Shown: positions 11,850 to 21,849 of the stretch, piece after piece
Position numbering within the stretch: position 1 is the stretch's first letter
Layout: each line of letters starts with the position of its first letter
NCBI GenBank assembly: GCA_036345935.2
Contig: JADWOT020000001.1
Coordinates: 18,805,761-18,869,760, forward strand
Reading direction: 5' to 3'
Source of the DNA: Taenia hydatigena
Taxonomy: Eukaryota; Platyhelminthes; Cestoda; Cyclophyllidea; Taeniidae
DNA: 64,000 nucleotides
Position numbers and translations under genes: made by a program
The notes under the pieces: model-generated
Database searches by the model: none
What the model was told of the DNA's origin: nothing
Seen by the model: only the letters and a program-made list of their open reading frames with translations

Positions 11850-12738
11850 TACACCCTAAATCTCTAGTTACATGTGTCAGAAAAGGACAGAGTGGATAAC
11901 GCAATGGGCAGATAGCTTTTGTACATACCTAATTTACAATTATGCTGCATTCCTGACATGTGCATTAGGTTTCCTTCAATTTCCCTCTTTATTCTTCTGC
12001 TAATTATTTACCTGACTGTGTTTCCTATTTAGTTTGACAAATGCTCTTATAGCATCTACATTTACGTGTACAGGCGTGTTGGCTAAAATGACGCCTATTC
12101 CGAAGGTAGCAACTGCAGTAAAGTTGGTGCACAAAAATGCTGAAAATGCTACAAGCTATCAATTGTTTAATATTGCGGACATTATAAATAGCATTAAAAA
12201 TAGCCGTTCATTGTGGACAACTGCTTCTCAAGCGCTTTCTCATGTAATAGATGGAGGCAGTGGCAAACAATTCGAATCCATCCTAATTTAACAAAACGCT
12301 ACCAACCACAAACAATCGCGCCGCCATAATTCAGGTAAAACCACCTGACCACGCCCAAATTTAATACACTCAGTTTGCACGTCCTCAACTTACTGAAGTA
12401 GAAGACAGCCTTTTGACTCACCGACTAAGTAGTATCCTTCTATGACAACACCGAGAAACACGAGCACTGAAAACACTCATTCTAGCACAAAGCTTGATTC
12501 CCTTTCTTCTTTTCATCGTTGACCTTCATAATGACCCCCACACGGGTTACTATATCCCACTCTCCTCCACCGACTTCCCCTGCCCTACAACTAGTGATGA
12601 CCACCGCCCACACTGACACCAGCACCCCGACAGCACCAAGACAGTGGGAACGAGGATCAGACAGAATACGAGGAAGTAGCAGCGAAATGCATATTTTTGT
12701 CAACAACGATCAGAAATAAATGCGGTGGTGGTGTTGGT
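11850..12738. other. Spacer between the H2A and H2B genes
   Basis: No H3, H4 or H1 sequence was found here on either strand. A plus-strand frame at 12034-12291 (85 codons, following a TTTCCTATTTAG acceptor-like sequence) has no recognised family. Confidence 0.5.
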
Positions 12739-12754
12739 GGCCCTCAACGGGGTC
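12739..12754 (-). terminator. Histone-type 3' stem-loop of H2B, with a broken pair
   Basis: The minus strand reads GACCCCGTTGAGGGCC followed by ACCAACA. It aligns base for base with the H2A stem-loop except that the sixth stem base and the loop differ (CGTTG against TTTCG), so the top stem pair is C-A instead of T-A. It lies 115 bases past the H2B stop, somewhat farther than usual. The ACCA that follows fits the family. Whether SLBP would still bind is uncertain. Confidence 0.65.
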
Positions 12755-12868
12755 GAGGGATTCATTCACTCACAGGGCGACGTCAAGTGGGCTGCAATGG
12801 AGTGAAGCAGAGCGTTGCTAGTCAGCAGCAGCACCAGCAACGCCCGCAACACTCCACATCCAACCCAT

Positions 12869-13237
12869 CTACTTAGAGCCCGTGTACTTGGTCACGGCCT
12901 TCGTGCCCTCCGACACCGCGTGCTTCGCCAACTCACCAGGCAGCAGCAGACGCACAGCAGTCTGAATCTCTCTGCTCATGATTGTCGACTTCTTGTTGTA
13001 GTGCGCCAACCGACTCGACTCAGCAGCGATTCGCTCAAAGATGTCGTTCACAAAGGAGTTCATGATGGACATCGCCTTCGACGAGATACCCGTATCCGGA
13101 TGCACCTGACGCAACACCTTGTAGATGTAGATGGCGTAGCTCTCCTTCCTCCGTCTCTTCTTTGCCTTGTCCGTCTTCCGCACCTTCACCTTCGACGCCT
13201 TCTTTGCAGCTTTGCCTGACACTACTTTCGGAGCCAT
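12869..13237 (-). CDS. Histone H2B
   Basis: Intact, intronless core histone H2B of 122 residues. It forms the H2A-H2B dimer in the nucleosome. The start is ATG at 13235-13237 and the stop TAG at 12869-12871. The lysine-rich tail covers about residues 1-32, followed by the histone fold ([20 protein letters not shown], then [20 protein letters not shown]) and the C-terminal helix with the [20 protein letters not shown] block. K117 matches the lysine that is monoubiquitylated in other animals. Residue 87 is Met in a stretch that in almost all H2Bs reads STITSREIQ; ACG to ATG would explain it. A TATA-like element lies about 72 bases upstream and a stem-loop 115 bases downstream. The neighbour is the decayed H2A, on the same strand rather than divergent. 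This is the only clearly undamaged gene in the window. Confidence 0.97.
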   Translation of the reverse strand: MAPKVVSGKAAKKASKVKVRKTDKAKKRRRKESYAIYIYKVLRQVHPDTGISSKAMSIMNSFVNDIFERIAAESSRLAHYNKKSTIMSREIQTAVRLLLPGELAKHAVSEGTKAVTKYTGSK

Positions 13238-13308
13238 GACGACCTTCTCTTGCCCTAGTTGTCAGTGAAACGAAACAATTTACGTCGAAAATGCCACCAT
13301 CAAGGTTA

Positions 13309-13316
13309 CTTATAGA
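13309..13316 (-). promoter_or_regulatory. TATA element of H2B
   Basis: The minus strand reads CTATAAG about 72 bases before the H2B start codon, leaving room for a leader of about 40 bases. CCAAT-type pentamers occur farther upstream around 13,373, 13,412 and 13,492. Confidence 0.55.
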
Positions 13317-13499
13317 CAAATCTCCACCACTATCACTGGCAAAGTTCGAGTTATCAATGGCTCAGACAACAGCCAATGACAATAAAGAAAACAGCAAAAG
13401 CCATCTTCTAATTGGGCGTTGATAGAAGGCAAATGATGTGACGACGAACTGCACTACTTCTTTGGTGCATAGATGTCAGCCTTCCACGAGCCAATCAAA

Positions 13500-16400
13500 C
13501 CCTAGATTTCACCGCACTCTAACACAAAAATATAACTCTTATTTATTCGAATTTATGTAACAAAAACTAACCTTATTTATAAGGCAACACATCAATTAAT
13601 GCACGCACTTTAAAGAGGCATGAATACGTAGCTAGCACATTTGCAAGATTGCTAATCCTGGTTGATATTTTGAAAACAACCACTTTAGTGGCCGAAATTG
13701 GAGTTGACATCTCTCCTGAAGCCAGATCATTGCGAAGTCCACTCATTGAATTCACTTTAATTGGGAAAGGTGATTGGCTTTATGCACATTCAAGTAATTA
13801 CATTTCGCCCCATTTTTCGTAAAGTGGTAGGTTAAGAACCCTTTTATGCAGCTAAACATTCTCCGCGTTTTAGACGAGTCAATTCACGTAATGACAGTCT
13901 GATTTATCTTTTTCACTGTGTTGTTGATGCGCTATTGGCCCCAAACTTCTTCCAAATCACACCAGATCCCGCCTGATTTCCAGCAAATACGGTAAGGCTG
14001 CTTCTCCTAACCATGCTTCCTTATCTCTGAGGATGGAACTCTCAACAGTTAATTATTATCTAATAGGCATGGGTCCCACCTCAACTAGGAAAAGCACCTC
14101 AATTCACAATTCGCTGCAAAAAAGCAGTGGCCTTGACTAGGTGAACAGTTCTCTGCTTGCGGATACAAATTATGCGTAGGAACCACATTACATCACTTGG
14201 TGTAAGGCAGCGGAAGAAGCAAATGCTACTTGAAAGTAACTTCTTATCGGTCATTTCACATGTTAGCCTCTCATTCCAGCTTGATCGAATTGATTGGTAT
14301 TGAGACGTTATGCAGCATTTTGAGCTACCATTCTGTAAAATTGGGCCTCAGGTTTGACGCATCAGACCTGTGCCTCTGCAAAAAATTACCGCATTGATTG
14401 ACTTATTCAAAGGGTTCAAATAATGTACAATTCTCAAACCTTGCAAGCTTGTGCTTCGTTCGAAGTGCACGCAGTCTCGCAATCACACGATCTTGCTGCC
14501 GCCTTTTCAGCTCTAATGGCTAGCATGAAAAGCAGCCCCGCGTACGATGGGCTAAACATTTTACAAATAGTGGAGAGTTATCAAAACAAAGGAAAATCTA
14601 TGCTAAGCTAGGAGGCAAATCGCATTTTAATTCTAGCCTCGTAAATCCGTGCGTTTAGTGTCAGGACTTAAATGCAATGGTTCCATGTTGACCGAATCTC
14701 TTCAAGCCGAAAGTCTTCTCAAACCTTAGCTGGACCCATTCTCAGTCAATGGAAAGGACTGTCCATGGTAAAAGGTTGGCATGTGTTTCAGAACCTCTAC
14801 CGGATGATTAACGCTAAAGGACTCATTTGGTCTGATATGGCTTTGATGCATTATGATGTGAGGCGGGTTGAAGCTAATTCTCTGCACACCCTAAGGCTTC
14901 GCTGGTTAAGAAGTTAGACTTTTCACCAGCTGAAGTAGAAAGAAATGATTTTTGAAATAAAGACAGGCCTTATTTATCACGGAACACAATAGCCGCCCAG
15001 AAAAGTTCGCTTTTCATGCAATACATCCCAGGAAGTAAAGCGAGAAAATCTACTTTTAAATATCGGGAGGCTTTTGATGCATCGGCGGCAGATTTCATGT
15101 TTAAAACCACCTCAGACCAGCAGCACACCAGCCGCATGCTGGTCAAATTCCATCGTGTTTTACCCGCACGGACACTAACCTACTTACCGAACATTTAGCG
15201 AAATAACCGAATCTACTTTAATGCTGCACGTTTGTTCAAAGTTGGAATGATGCAAAGGTATAGCCGGCTATAGCGATCGCTGGATTACACGGATTGCAGG
15301 CAACTCCTAATGCTTATTTCGGTGCAAATTTTGCGGCTAGCTCAGAGTGTTGCCATCCTTGCGGTGGTTGATCATAACGATAATGCGCAAGTGAACTCCG
15401 TGTCCAAACTGGACAGTTGTTGACCCGGCTAGCCCGATCCGAGGTAAGTCACAGAATGCCCGTTTTTCTAATAGTTTAAGATCTTTACGGTTTCTTCGTT
15501 CATTTAGCACACTTTATTATGCGGATCAAAAAATTCCCTAACTGGTGCCTCTTCTTCATGATCAATGGCTTATTTGGGTCGTGCAGCAGCTCATTCTAAT
15601 AACTTGATGTCCTATCTTATCTACTCTGGTGGCTAAAATAAGCTTAAAGGGACGGGACCTATAGTTCAAAGGATTTTTAATCAGCAGATACAGAAACGGG
15701 GCTCCTGAAAGAATGATTCCCCGGTGACAATAACACAGATACATTCTTGGCCTCCGTATTTTCGGATGGAACAGCCGATTTGGGTGGGAGCTTGCTTTAT
15801 AAGGAGCAGACGAGTTCTGGCACCCGGCTGACTAATGTCACCTCTGACAGCATATGAGCTCCTAAGACTGTAAAATGCGGGATGACCTACCCTTCGCGCT
15901 CTTTTCGATGTGGGAAGTTAGCGTAGAGGGGGAGAGCTGAGCTAACAGAATAATACACCTTAGCGAACAAGGAGCTCTCTTCAAAAACAAATTGCTCACG
16001 CTAATCACGCTGTGATAGTGCAAATGAATCCCAGACCATCCACTTCAAGCAGATGGTGAATATTTATCATTATGCTGTCCCTTTACCGTTCTTGTGACAT
16101 CCTCCTGCATTGGTTTTCTGTTCAAGGAAATGACCTGCTGTGGCCTTTTATTTGCTCCATTTAACAGATTGGAACACCAAAAGTATTTGCTAGGCATGAA
16201 CAATCGCAAAAGTAGAGCCTATGCTTAGGAGGGCGCCTGTCCGTGTGTAGCACTGTGCTTTAGTCATCATTTGGTATATCATGGTTGTATATGCTCATAA
16301 TTTGAGGAACCAGATGAAACCGACTTTTCTACCCAAGGACTGTTATCAAGCGGGCAGACAGACAACCACAGAAAAGGAAAACTGGTACAGTTGTGTAGGC

Positions 16401-18797
16401 CAGCAAAGCAGATATGCGTTCTAAGTCATTGCAGTCATCCTACCAACAAGCACCCCTTCCGTAATATGCAGCTTCGCGCCCATCCGATTACCGTCCATGT
16501 AAAGCACCACATTTGGTCAAATGCAAAGATGGAGTCTACGTTTTAGGAGAAAATGTCAAGAGCGAATGGCATTTGCGAAAATCTTCTATTAAAAGAATAA
16601 CAGATTAGTGCCCAAACGTAATGTGAGTTGCAATAATGTCCGTATAAATCAACTTTTAGGTGAGATGCTGCCAACTGACATGAAAGTTGTTACTGAGGAG
16701 ATATCACTTCCTCCTGAGGAGAAAAAACCCCCTACTCTACAAAGACTTCTGCGTGCTTATAGTTTCAATATCCGCCAAAACATAGCCTCATCTAACCAGC
16801 TTTCTGCTCTGGATTGTGCAATGGCAAACGTGAGGTTGATGAATGCTAAAATCACTTGACTTGTTATAGCTTGCAAAGCTTGTTATGGCTACTCAACACC
16901 GACGTCTATGAGCAAGCAATAACGGGTAACAGCGAATGCGCTCAGGATAAATGACGAGGCAGTGAGATGTCGAAGACGATGATAGCTGCTCTCTCGCAAC
17001 CCCATAGAAATCGTCACCCTGTCCAGGCCTAGTCCAGGTACTAACTCTCAACACTCTGGCACCAAGTGTAAAAGAACTACCCAGTCCCTCTGCAGAAGAC
17101 ATGATATGTACTGTCTTACAAGCTATACGGACAACGTCGGGGCTATATCTTTACATCAAATGTCACAGACTCTCTTTAGTAGTTTCCAATCACCAGACCA
17201 AGGTAGGACACTTTTTGAGCAGAGGTTAGTGATGGTCAGAACGTTATTTTTGTGGTCAGTATTAGCGTGCTTCACATTGCTCAGTTTGGATGAATCCATC
17301 TACGTAAAAGTCCGCACATGCTGGGCCATGTGCTCCTTAAGTAGGGACTGGAATGTCTTCGACCCAGAGGATTGGGCTACACAAGAAGATTTCAGTAGTC
17401 CCAAGTCCACCATCTTCACTAATGCTTAGAATGTAGCTTAAAATGTATGAAATGAAGGCGTAATCTAACTCACTACTTCATGCTTATTTGAAGTGGGATT
17501 GTCGAATTCTCTAATCTTCGAATGGCCTTCTTCATTTAGGCAGCAACAAGGCAATGAGCTAGAGTACTTAACTTCCACAGGTTGCTTTGGTCAAGGACAT
17601 TTACCTGATTTTGCAAACTGTGGTATCTGCACCACATTTAACTGTGGGGAAGCTGCATTTCAGCCTCATCTACAGTAACAGCCTGTGGCAAAGTCATGCA
17701 ATGGTTTTCTTTAATATGAAAAATTCAAGTCGTTCACCTGTTGAGAACTTTATATCCACCAGCAATTTGCCTGCAGAACATAAAACAAATTAGAAAAAGT
17801 GTCGAATCACAACTTTGGCAGAAACAGCCTCAAAATGCGAAGAGTCCTTTGAGAGTCCATTTATGCATGCTTTCGATCATCTAGAAATGTGCAACGCAAA
17901 TGAGCTTTTCTATTGGTTTTGTTGGTTGTTTTTTATCAGCGATGTCCAAATCCCTACTCTCGTGCCAACGATGTGGCAAATGAACAGCGCAAATAGACAC
18001 ATTAGAATAAGTTCAGTTCCCAAGAGACTATGTTAATGTATTGCTTTCGCAGCAAACTGAGAGTCGAAAACCATTAGCTTGAGGCACTGTGCATTCTGAG
18101 CAGACGCAAATCCGTCCCTTGCACTAGCGGGCTTTTTAAGATCAAGCGAAGTTCAAAGGTAATGTTTTCTCCTAACACTACGCATCTTGTGCATTAATAT
18201 ATTCGCAACTACAAATGCAGTATTTTGTCGACAACAAAAAACTGTAAGAGTACGAGCTAGTAAATCTCTGCCCTTATTGTCAGGCCATTCATGCAAACGG
18301 GCGAGGTTATTACTCGACGAAACACGTCAAGCATTATGATATTAAAGTCAAATCTTGCCATAGCGCACAATGGAACCTATGGCATGCGTCTGTGTAATTA
18401 AATGGCATCGAGTATTAACCGTAGTCGTGAGAAATCATAATACTGATGTAGGTAATGTGTTACTGACGCAGGATGAGGGTATGAGGCCGTTGAGCATGAT
18501 GCCGATCAAAGCTCAGCATGAGGATAATTGATAGGCGAATGATTAAGCGCAGAGATAAGCAAACTAATAAGTTCTGTGTAGTAGTCAAAACTTTCTTTGT
18601 GGCTACACACAAGCTTGGCAGAACAAAGTGCGAGAGAGTAATTTTCCATAAACAAACTTTGTCCTATGCTACTTATGGTGCTGAATCTGAGTTATTGACT
18701 GCCTTACATTAAGCAACGCAAGCTGACGACCCTCAGCGATGTAAATAAAAGCACAACGAAGAAAAAATAAGGAGCCGTCTCTGTTTGCACACTAATA
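13500..18797. other. No gene called between H2B and the ankyrin region
   Basis: Frames of 60-107 codons only. The two most protein-like to the eye are 16608-16859 (includes ISLPPEEKKPPTLQRLLRAY) and 14423-14611, but neither has a recognised domain. No repeats with partners in the window were noticed. Confidence 0.4.
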
Positions 18798-19194
18798 TTA
18801 AGAAAAATGGATGTAGAAATGAGACCCGAAATTTCCTTGATAAACGATAAAATGCAGAAACGTTTTAAGCAGCTGTTCACAAACGCAAGTTTGCGAACTG
18901 ATGAGCTTCTTTCTTAGGCGCATTTCTGGCCATATGCCATCATCACTCCTTGATCGGCTTAGAGGAGGTCTGTCCTTCGGCTGAATATACACGATCCCAC
19001 TGTCTGAAATGCCCATGTAGCCATCACTACGATTGTTAACGTCTGCTTCAAATGAATTTACTGAGTCACAGCCGCTTGTTTTCTCAGTACATGCAGCTTT
19101 GATAGTTACAGAAACTAGCTTTGTGGTTTCGTGGGCATCAGGTTGTCGAGAAAGCAAATGGGCCTCTATACAATTGGGCGCAATTGACAGGCAT
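18798..19194 (-). CDS. Possible coding exon downstream of the ankyrin gene, unidentified
   Basis: An open frame of about 132 codons on the same strand as the ankyrin gene, starting after a good acceptor (TTTTTACAG at 19195-19203) and running to a stop at 18798. Segments such as SDSGIVYIQPKDRPPLSRSR and DDGIWPEMRLRKKLI are rich in charged and small residues. No phase-matched donor was found at the end of ankyrin exon 5, so it may belong to a separate gene or be a chance frame. No known family recognised. Confidence 0.25.
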
Positions 19195-19356
19195 CTGTAA
19201 AAAGCTACAAGTGCACTATCGGTTTCACAATCAAGGTCTCGTACAATGTTGAACCGATAAAAATGTTTGATAAATGACGATAGGAATAAAATTCAATTAC
19301 TCTACCGGTATTATACAATTGTTACTCAATAGCATAGCCAACAGGTGGGACATAAA

Positions 19357-19478
19357 TCACGGGTCTTTGCTACGCTCTACAGCTTTTGAAATCTTTTCAC
19401 AAATTTCCATGTTATAAAGATTACTGGCGATTGACAAAGCTGTTCCCTTTTTTATATACTTTGCAGTCACGTCGGCTC
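19357..19478 (-). other. Ankyrin gene exon 5 (3' end of the coding region)
   Basis: Encodes ADVTAKYIKKGTALSIASNL then YNMEICEKISKAVERSKDP and ends at TGA (19357-19359). It is a C-terminal ankyrin cap. The codon split by the last intron reads AGA (Arg), where the repeat normally has Gly (GGA); another G-to-A change would account for it. The acceptor TTTGTTTTTAG is strong. Confidence 0.85.
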
Positions 19479-19662
19479 CTAAAAACAAAGCACCAAAAGT
19501 AGATTAATAGGACGCTGGTAAGGTAAGGATGACGATGTTCACCGCATTTGTGACTCGTTGGCTTTAAAGGTGTAAAAGAATAAGTTAGACTTCAAGAGAT
19601 CGGTCATTTACAATAAGTGACCACGGTAAACGCCTTTATTCGGCGAAAACTCAACCACTCAC

Positions 19663-19773
19663 TGGCAGCCAGAAGGCACTCGACCATGTTGGCGTCCCCG
19701 ACTTTGACGGCCAACATAAGTGGCGTGAGGCCCCTTTTGTCTCCAAAATGAATTTTGCCGTTTCATAGTCACC
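19663..19773 (-). other. Ankyrin gene exon 4, frameshifted
   Basis: Starts in phase 0 with GDYETAKFILETKGA, the helices of one repeat. The next repeat, GDKRGLTPLMLAVKVGDANM then VECLLAA, is in another frame and overlaps the first on the same bases. The 111-base exon should be 1 modulo 3 to join exon 5, so a net indel is required. A deletion between the two repeat halves would explain the overlap. The donor GTGAGT is perfect. Confidence 0.8.
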
Positions 19774-20054
19774 CTAGTTGTAGGAAATGTAATTACAGGT
19801 ATGATGCATCATCAGATGGTTAGCTCAGCAATTCTATAAACCAATATTCTGCCCACTTTTCGGGATCGTTCTATGGGTAAAATAGCCTTCATTGCCAGTT
19901 GCATAATGAGTAAGAAGTAAATAATGCCTCTATTAATTCATATAGGCAAATGTAGAACACGCACTTGGACACTAGCAAGCGTGAGCGCAGCTTGGTCTCT
20001 TTTATCCAGTCTGTAGCCTTCACCGACACCATGGAAAATAAGGCATCGAACAAC

Positions 20055-20327
20055 CTTTGCGCGCATGTGGTGAACAGCTCAGCTTAAAGGGGTTTCATTA
20101 TATACATTCGCCGCATCAATGCGACTTCCATGATTCAGAAGCATTTTCACAAGCGGCAGGTGACCTTTGGTGGCTGCACAATGAAGCGCAGTGTTCATAT
20201 TTTCGTTGGTACAAGAGACCGACATGCCATATTCAAGGAGGACCTGCAGTGCTTCTCGATGACATTTATCCACCGCTACATGAAGAGGAGGACACAATGA
20301 AGTCCCGTCACTTCCGCTAGCATTCGC
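20055..20327 (-). other. Ankyrin gene exon 3, with in-frame TGA
   Basis: 91 codons with two full repeats (LCPPLHVAVDKCHREALQVL and NTALHCAATKGHLPLVKMLL) and the start of a third, NETPLS. The next codon is TGA (20079-20081), then AVHHMRAK up to a GT donor. The sequence after the stop is what a repeat should have, and it continues into exon 4 as GDYETAKFIL. The stop is therefore best read as a damaged codon, for example TGG to TGA, rather than a natural end. Confidence 0.85.
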
Positions 20328-20942
20328 CTAGGAGTGAGAAATGAGCATTGCCTTGGCTTAATAATCCTTGCAGTGCCCCGATGTTATGGTACTGCCAAGC
20401 AAATTTAAGGCGTAAACACACAGAGCATGCTATACTTTAGTTTGGCCTTAGTATAGGGATCCTATGTGCTTAAATCGTTAAAAGTTGCTTCTGTGATTTG
20501 ATGAATTGCAAAAAACGCGGCTTATGGACAGGACATGATCAGCAATGTAGAGCTTTAAAGGCTACGAAATCTGGCTTACATCGCATTCCAACAGACGTTT
20601 TATGGCAGCGATATTATTGTGTAATACGGCTTGGAAGAGAGGTTGCTGCTCATCATCTTCCTTTCGCTCGACTCCAATATCGTCTAGTCCATGCGATTCC
20701 TGCATTAGTTGAATTTACTCCGAATTTAATAACCATGTTTATCTTTCATAACTTCGTTATACTTAGCTGCAATGGAAGTGACGACTTCAAAATATATGCA
20801 CGTCGGTGTCGTACTTCTGAAACTCTGTGGAATCTATAAGCGTTGCAGTTTATCAATATAGGGAAGTGTAGGCGTTAACAGATAATGCCGCATGTTGTGT
20901 TAGAAAAGGGACCAGCTATGCCTAAACAAACAAATATAATAC

Positions 20943-21356
20943 TCGCTTAGTTTGCGTAATGGTACTGGTCGCAAAGTGAAAAGCCTCACGCGCCACAGCA
21001 CAAGCAGAAACAAGTGCGGGTTCATTTACATCACTTGGCAGAAGTTCTTCAGCAGCACCTTGAGAAAGCAGGTATTGCACAACATCAGATTGACCATGCC
21101 TGCGGGCTTCCATCAGCGGTGTTCGCCGGCTAACGCTTGTCACAGCGGTGGCGCTGCCCGATTCGCAGAGCACAGTGACAGCAGCCAAGTCGCCTAATCT
21201 TGCTGCCCAGTGAAGAGGAGTGTTGCCGTGGTGGTCACGCAAGTTGACATAGGCTCCTTTTTGAAGAAGAAGGTTCATCATTTCTGCATTGCTTCTCTTT
21301 GCAGCCTCGATGAGCGGAGTTGTCACAAGATCTTCTGTGTGTATGTTAGGATTAGC
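20943..21356 (-). other. Ankyrin gene exon 2
   Basis: 138 codons with about three repeats, including TTPLIEAAKRSNAEMMNLLL, GNTPLHWAARLGDLAAVTVL and RRTPLMEARRHGQSDVVQYL. No internal stop. The acceptor is TTCAG before 21356. The donor GTATTA at 20937-20942 is non-ideal but gives the phase exon 3 needs. The last 30 codons lose the repeat pattern. Confidence 0.85.
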
Positions 21357-21628
21357 CTGAAGGTTGAAGTAGTGTTAATGCAAGTGTTTTGGTAATTTGA
21401 TGCAGTGAAATTTAAACTTCTTCTTGCATATGATAGCGAAATTAGAGCTTTGAGTGAAAGCAATGTTGCTGAGCATCTATTGCGGAAGCAGAGCCTTGAT
21501 CCTGCTTTTTAGCTATGCAAGCATTAGACTTGGCCTTAGGTAAATGCGCAATTTGATCGCTGTCAGCCATGTTAGTCAAGTAAACAACAATGGCTTAGAT
21601 AGACGGTGACGCCATAAAAATTACGCAC

Positions 21629-21739
21629 GCCTTCTTCCAGTAGTTGTCTAGCAACTGCGAGCATGTTGTTGTGCACAGCTTGAGACAAAGTCATTCGTGC
21701 AGTAGTGCTTCTTGATGGACCAGCAATCAGTTTTATTTT
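21629..21739 (-). other. Ankyrin gene exon 1 (5' limit uncertain)
   Basis: Encodes MTLSQAVHNNMLAVARQLLE followed by EG, the two helices of a repeat, and ends at a GT donor (21627-21628). The acceptor at 21740-21741 follows a pyrimidine-rich tract, but the exon could start elsewhere, or translation could begin at the ATG at 21692-21694. The next exon continues EG with ANPNI, completing the repeat. Confidence 0.65.
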
Positions 21740-21849
21740 CTTCAAAGACAGAAGTAAATGGGCATTAAATAAAATCTTGACAGAGTGATATCTGCATCAG
21801 AGAACTCCATTTTGAGGAAGACTAAATCATGAATAGCTTGGCGTGGTTA

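Larger units (their letters stand above)
19357..21739 (-). pseudogene. Ankyrin-repeat protein gene, five exons, interrupted
   Basis: A minus-strand gene rebuilt from five exons (21629-21739, 20943-21356, 20055-20327, 19663-19773, 19357-19478) with GT-AG introns of 272, 615, 281 and 184 bases. Together they give about 344 codons, nearly all ankyrin repeats, with markers such as GNTPLHWAARLGD, NTALHCAATKGHLPLVKMLL and GLTPLMLAVKVGD, and a short C-terminal end (CEKISKAVERSKDP, then TGA). Reading crosses exons 1-2, 2-3 and 3-4 in phase 0 and joins repeats properly at each junction, so the exon model is well supported. Two lesions interrupt it: TGA at 20079-20081 in exon 3, at the TPLS-x-A position of a repeat, and a one-base frame shift (modulo 3) inside exon 4. 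The true 5' end is uncertain; the first usable ATG is at 21692-21694. Repeats this general do not identify the family member. Ankyrin proteins bind other proteins; the partner cannot be inferred. Confidence 0.85.

Noticed and set aside
12815..13319. A 134-codon plus frame and a 94-codon minus frame over H2B
   Set aside because: Shadows of the H2B coding sequence; the third frame matches the family along its full length.
12034..14611. Weak resemblance between the translations at 12100-12230 and 14480-14600
   Set aside because: About 8 of 37 residues match by eye with no DNA-level similarity; this is within chance.
20057..21197. Plus-strand frames opposite the ankyrin exons
   Set aside because: Antisense shadows of the ankyrin exons; they show no motif of their own.
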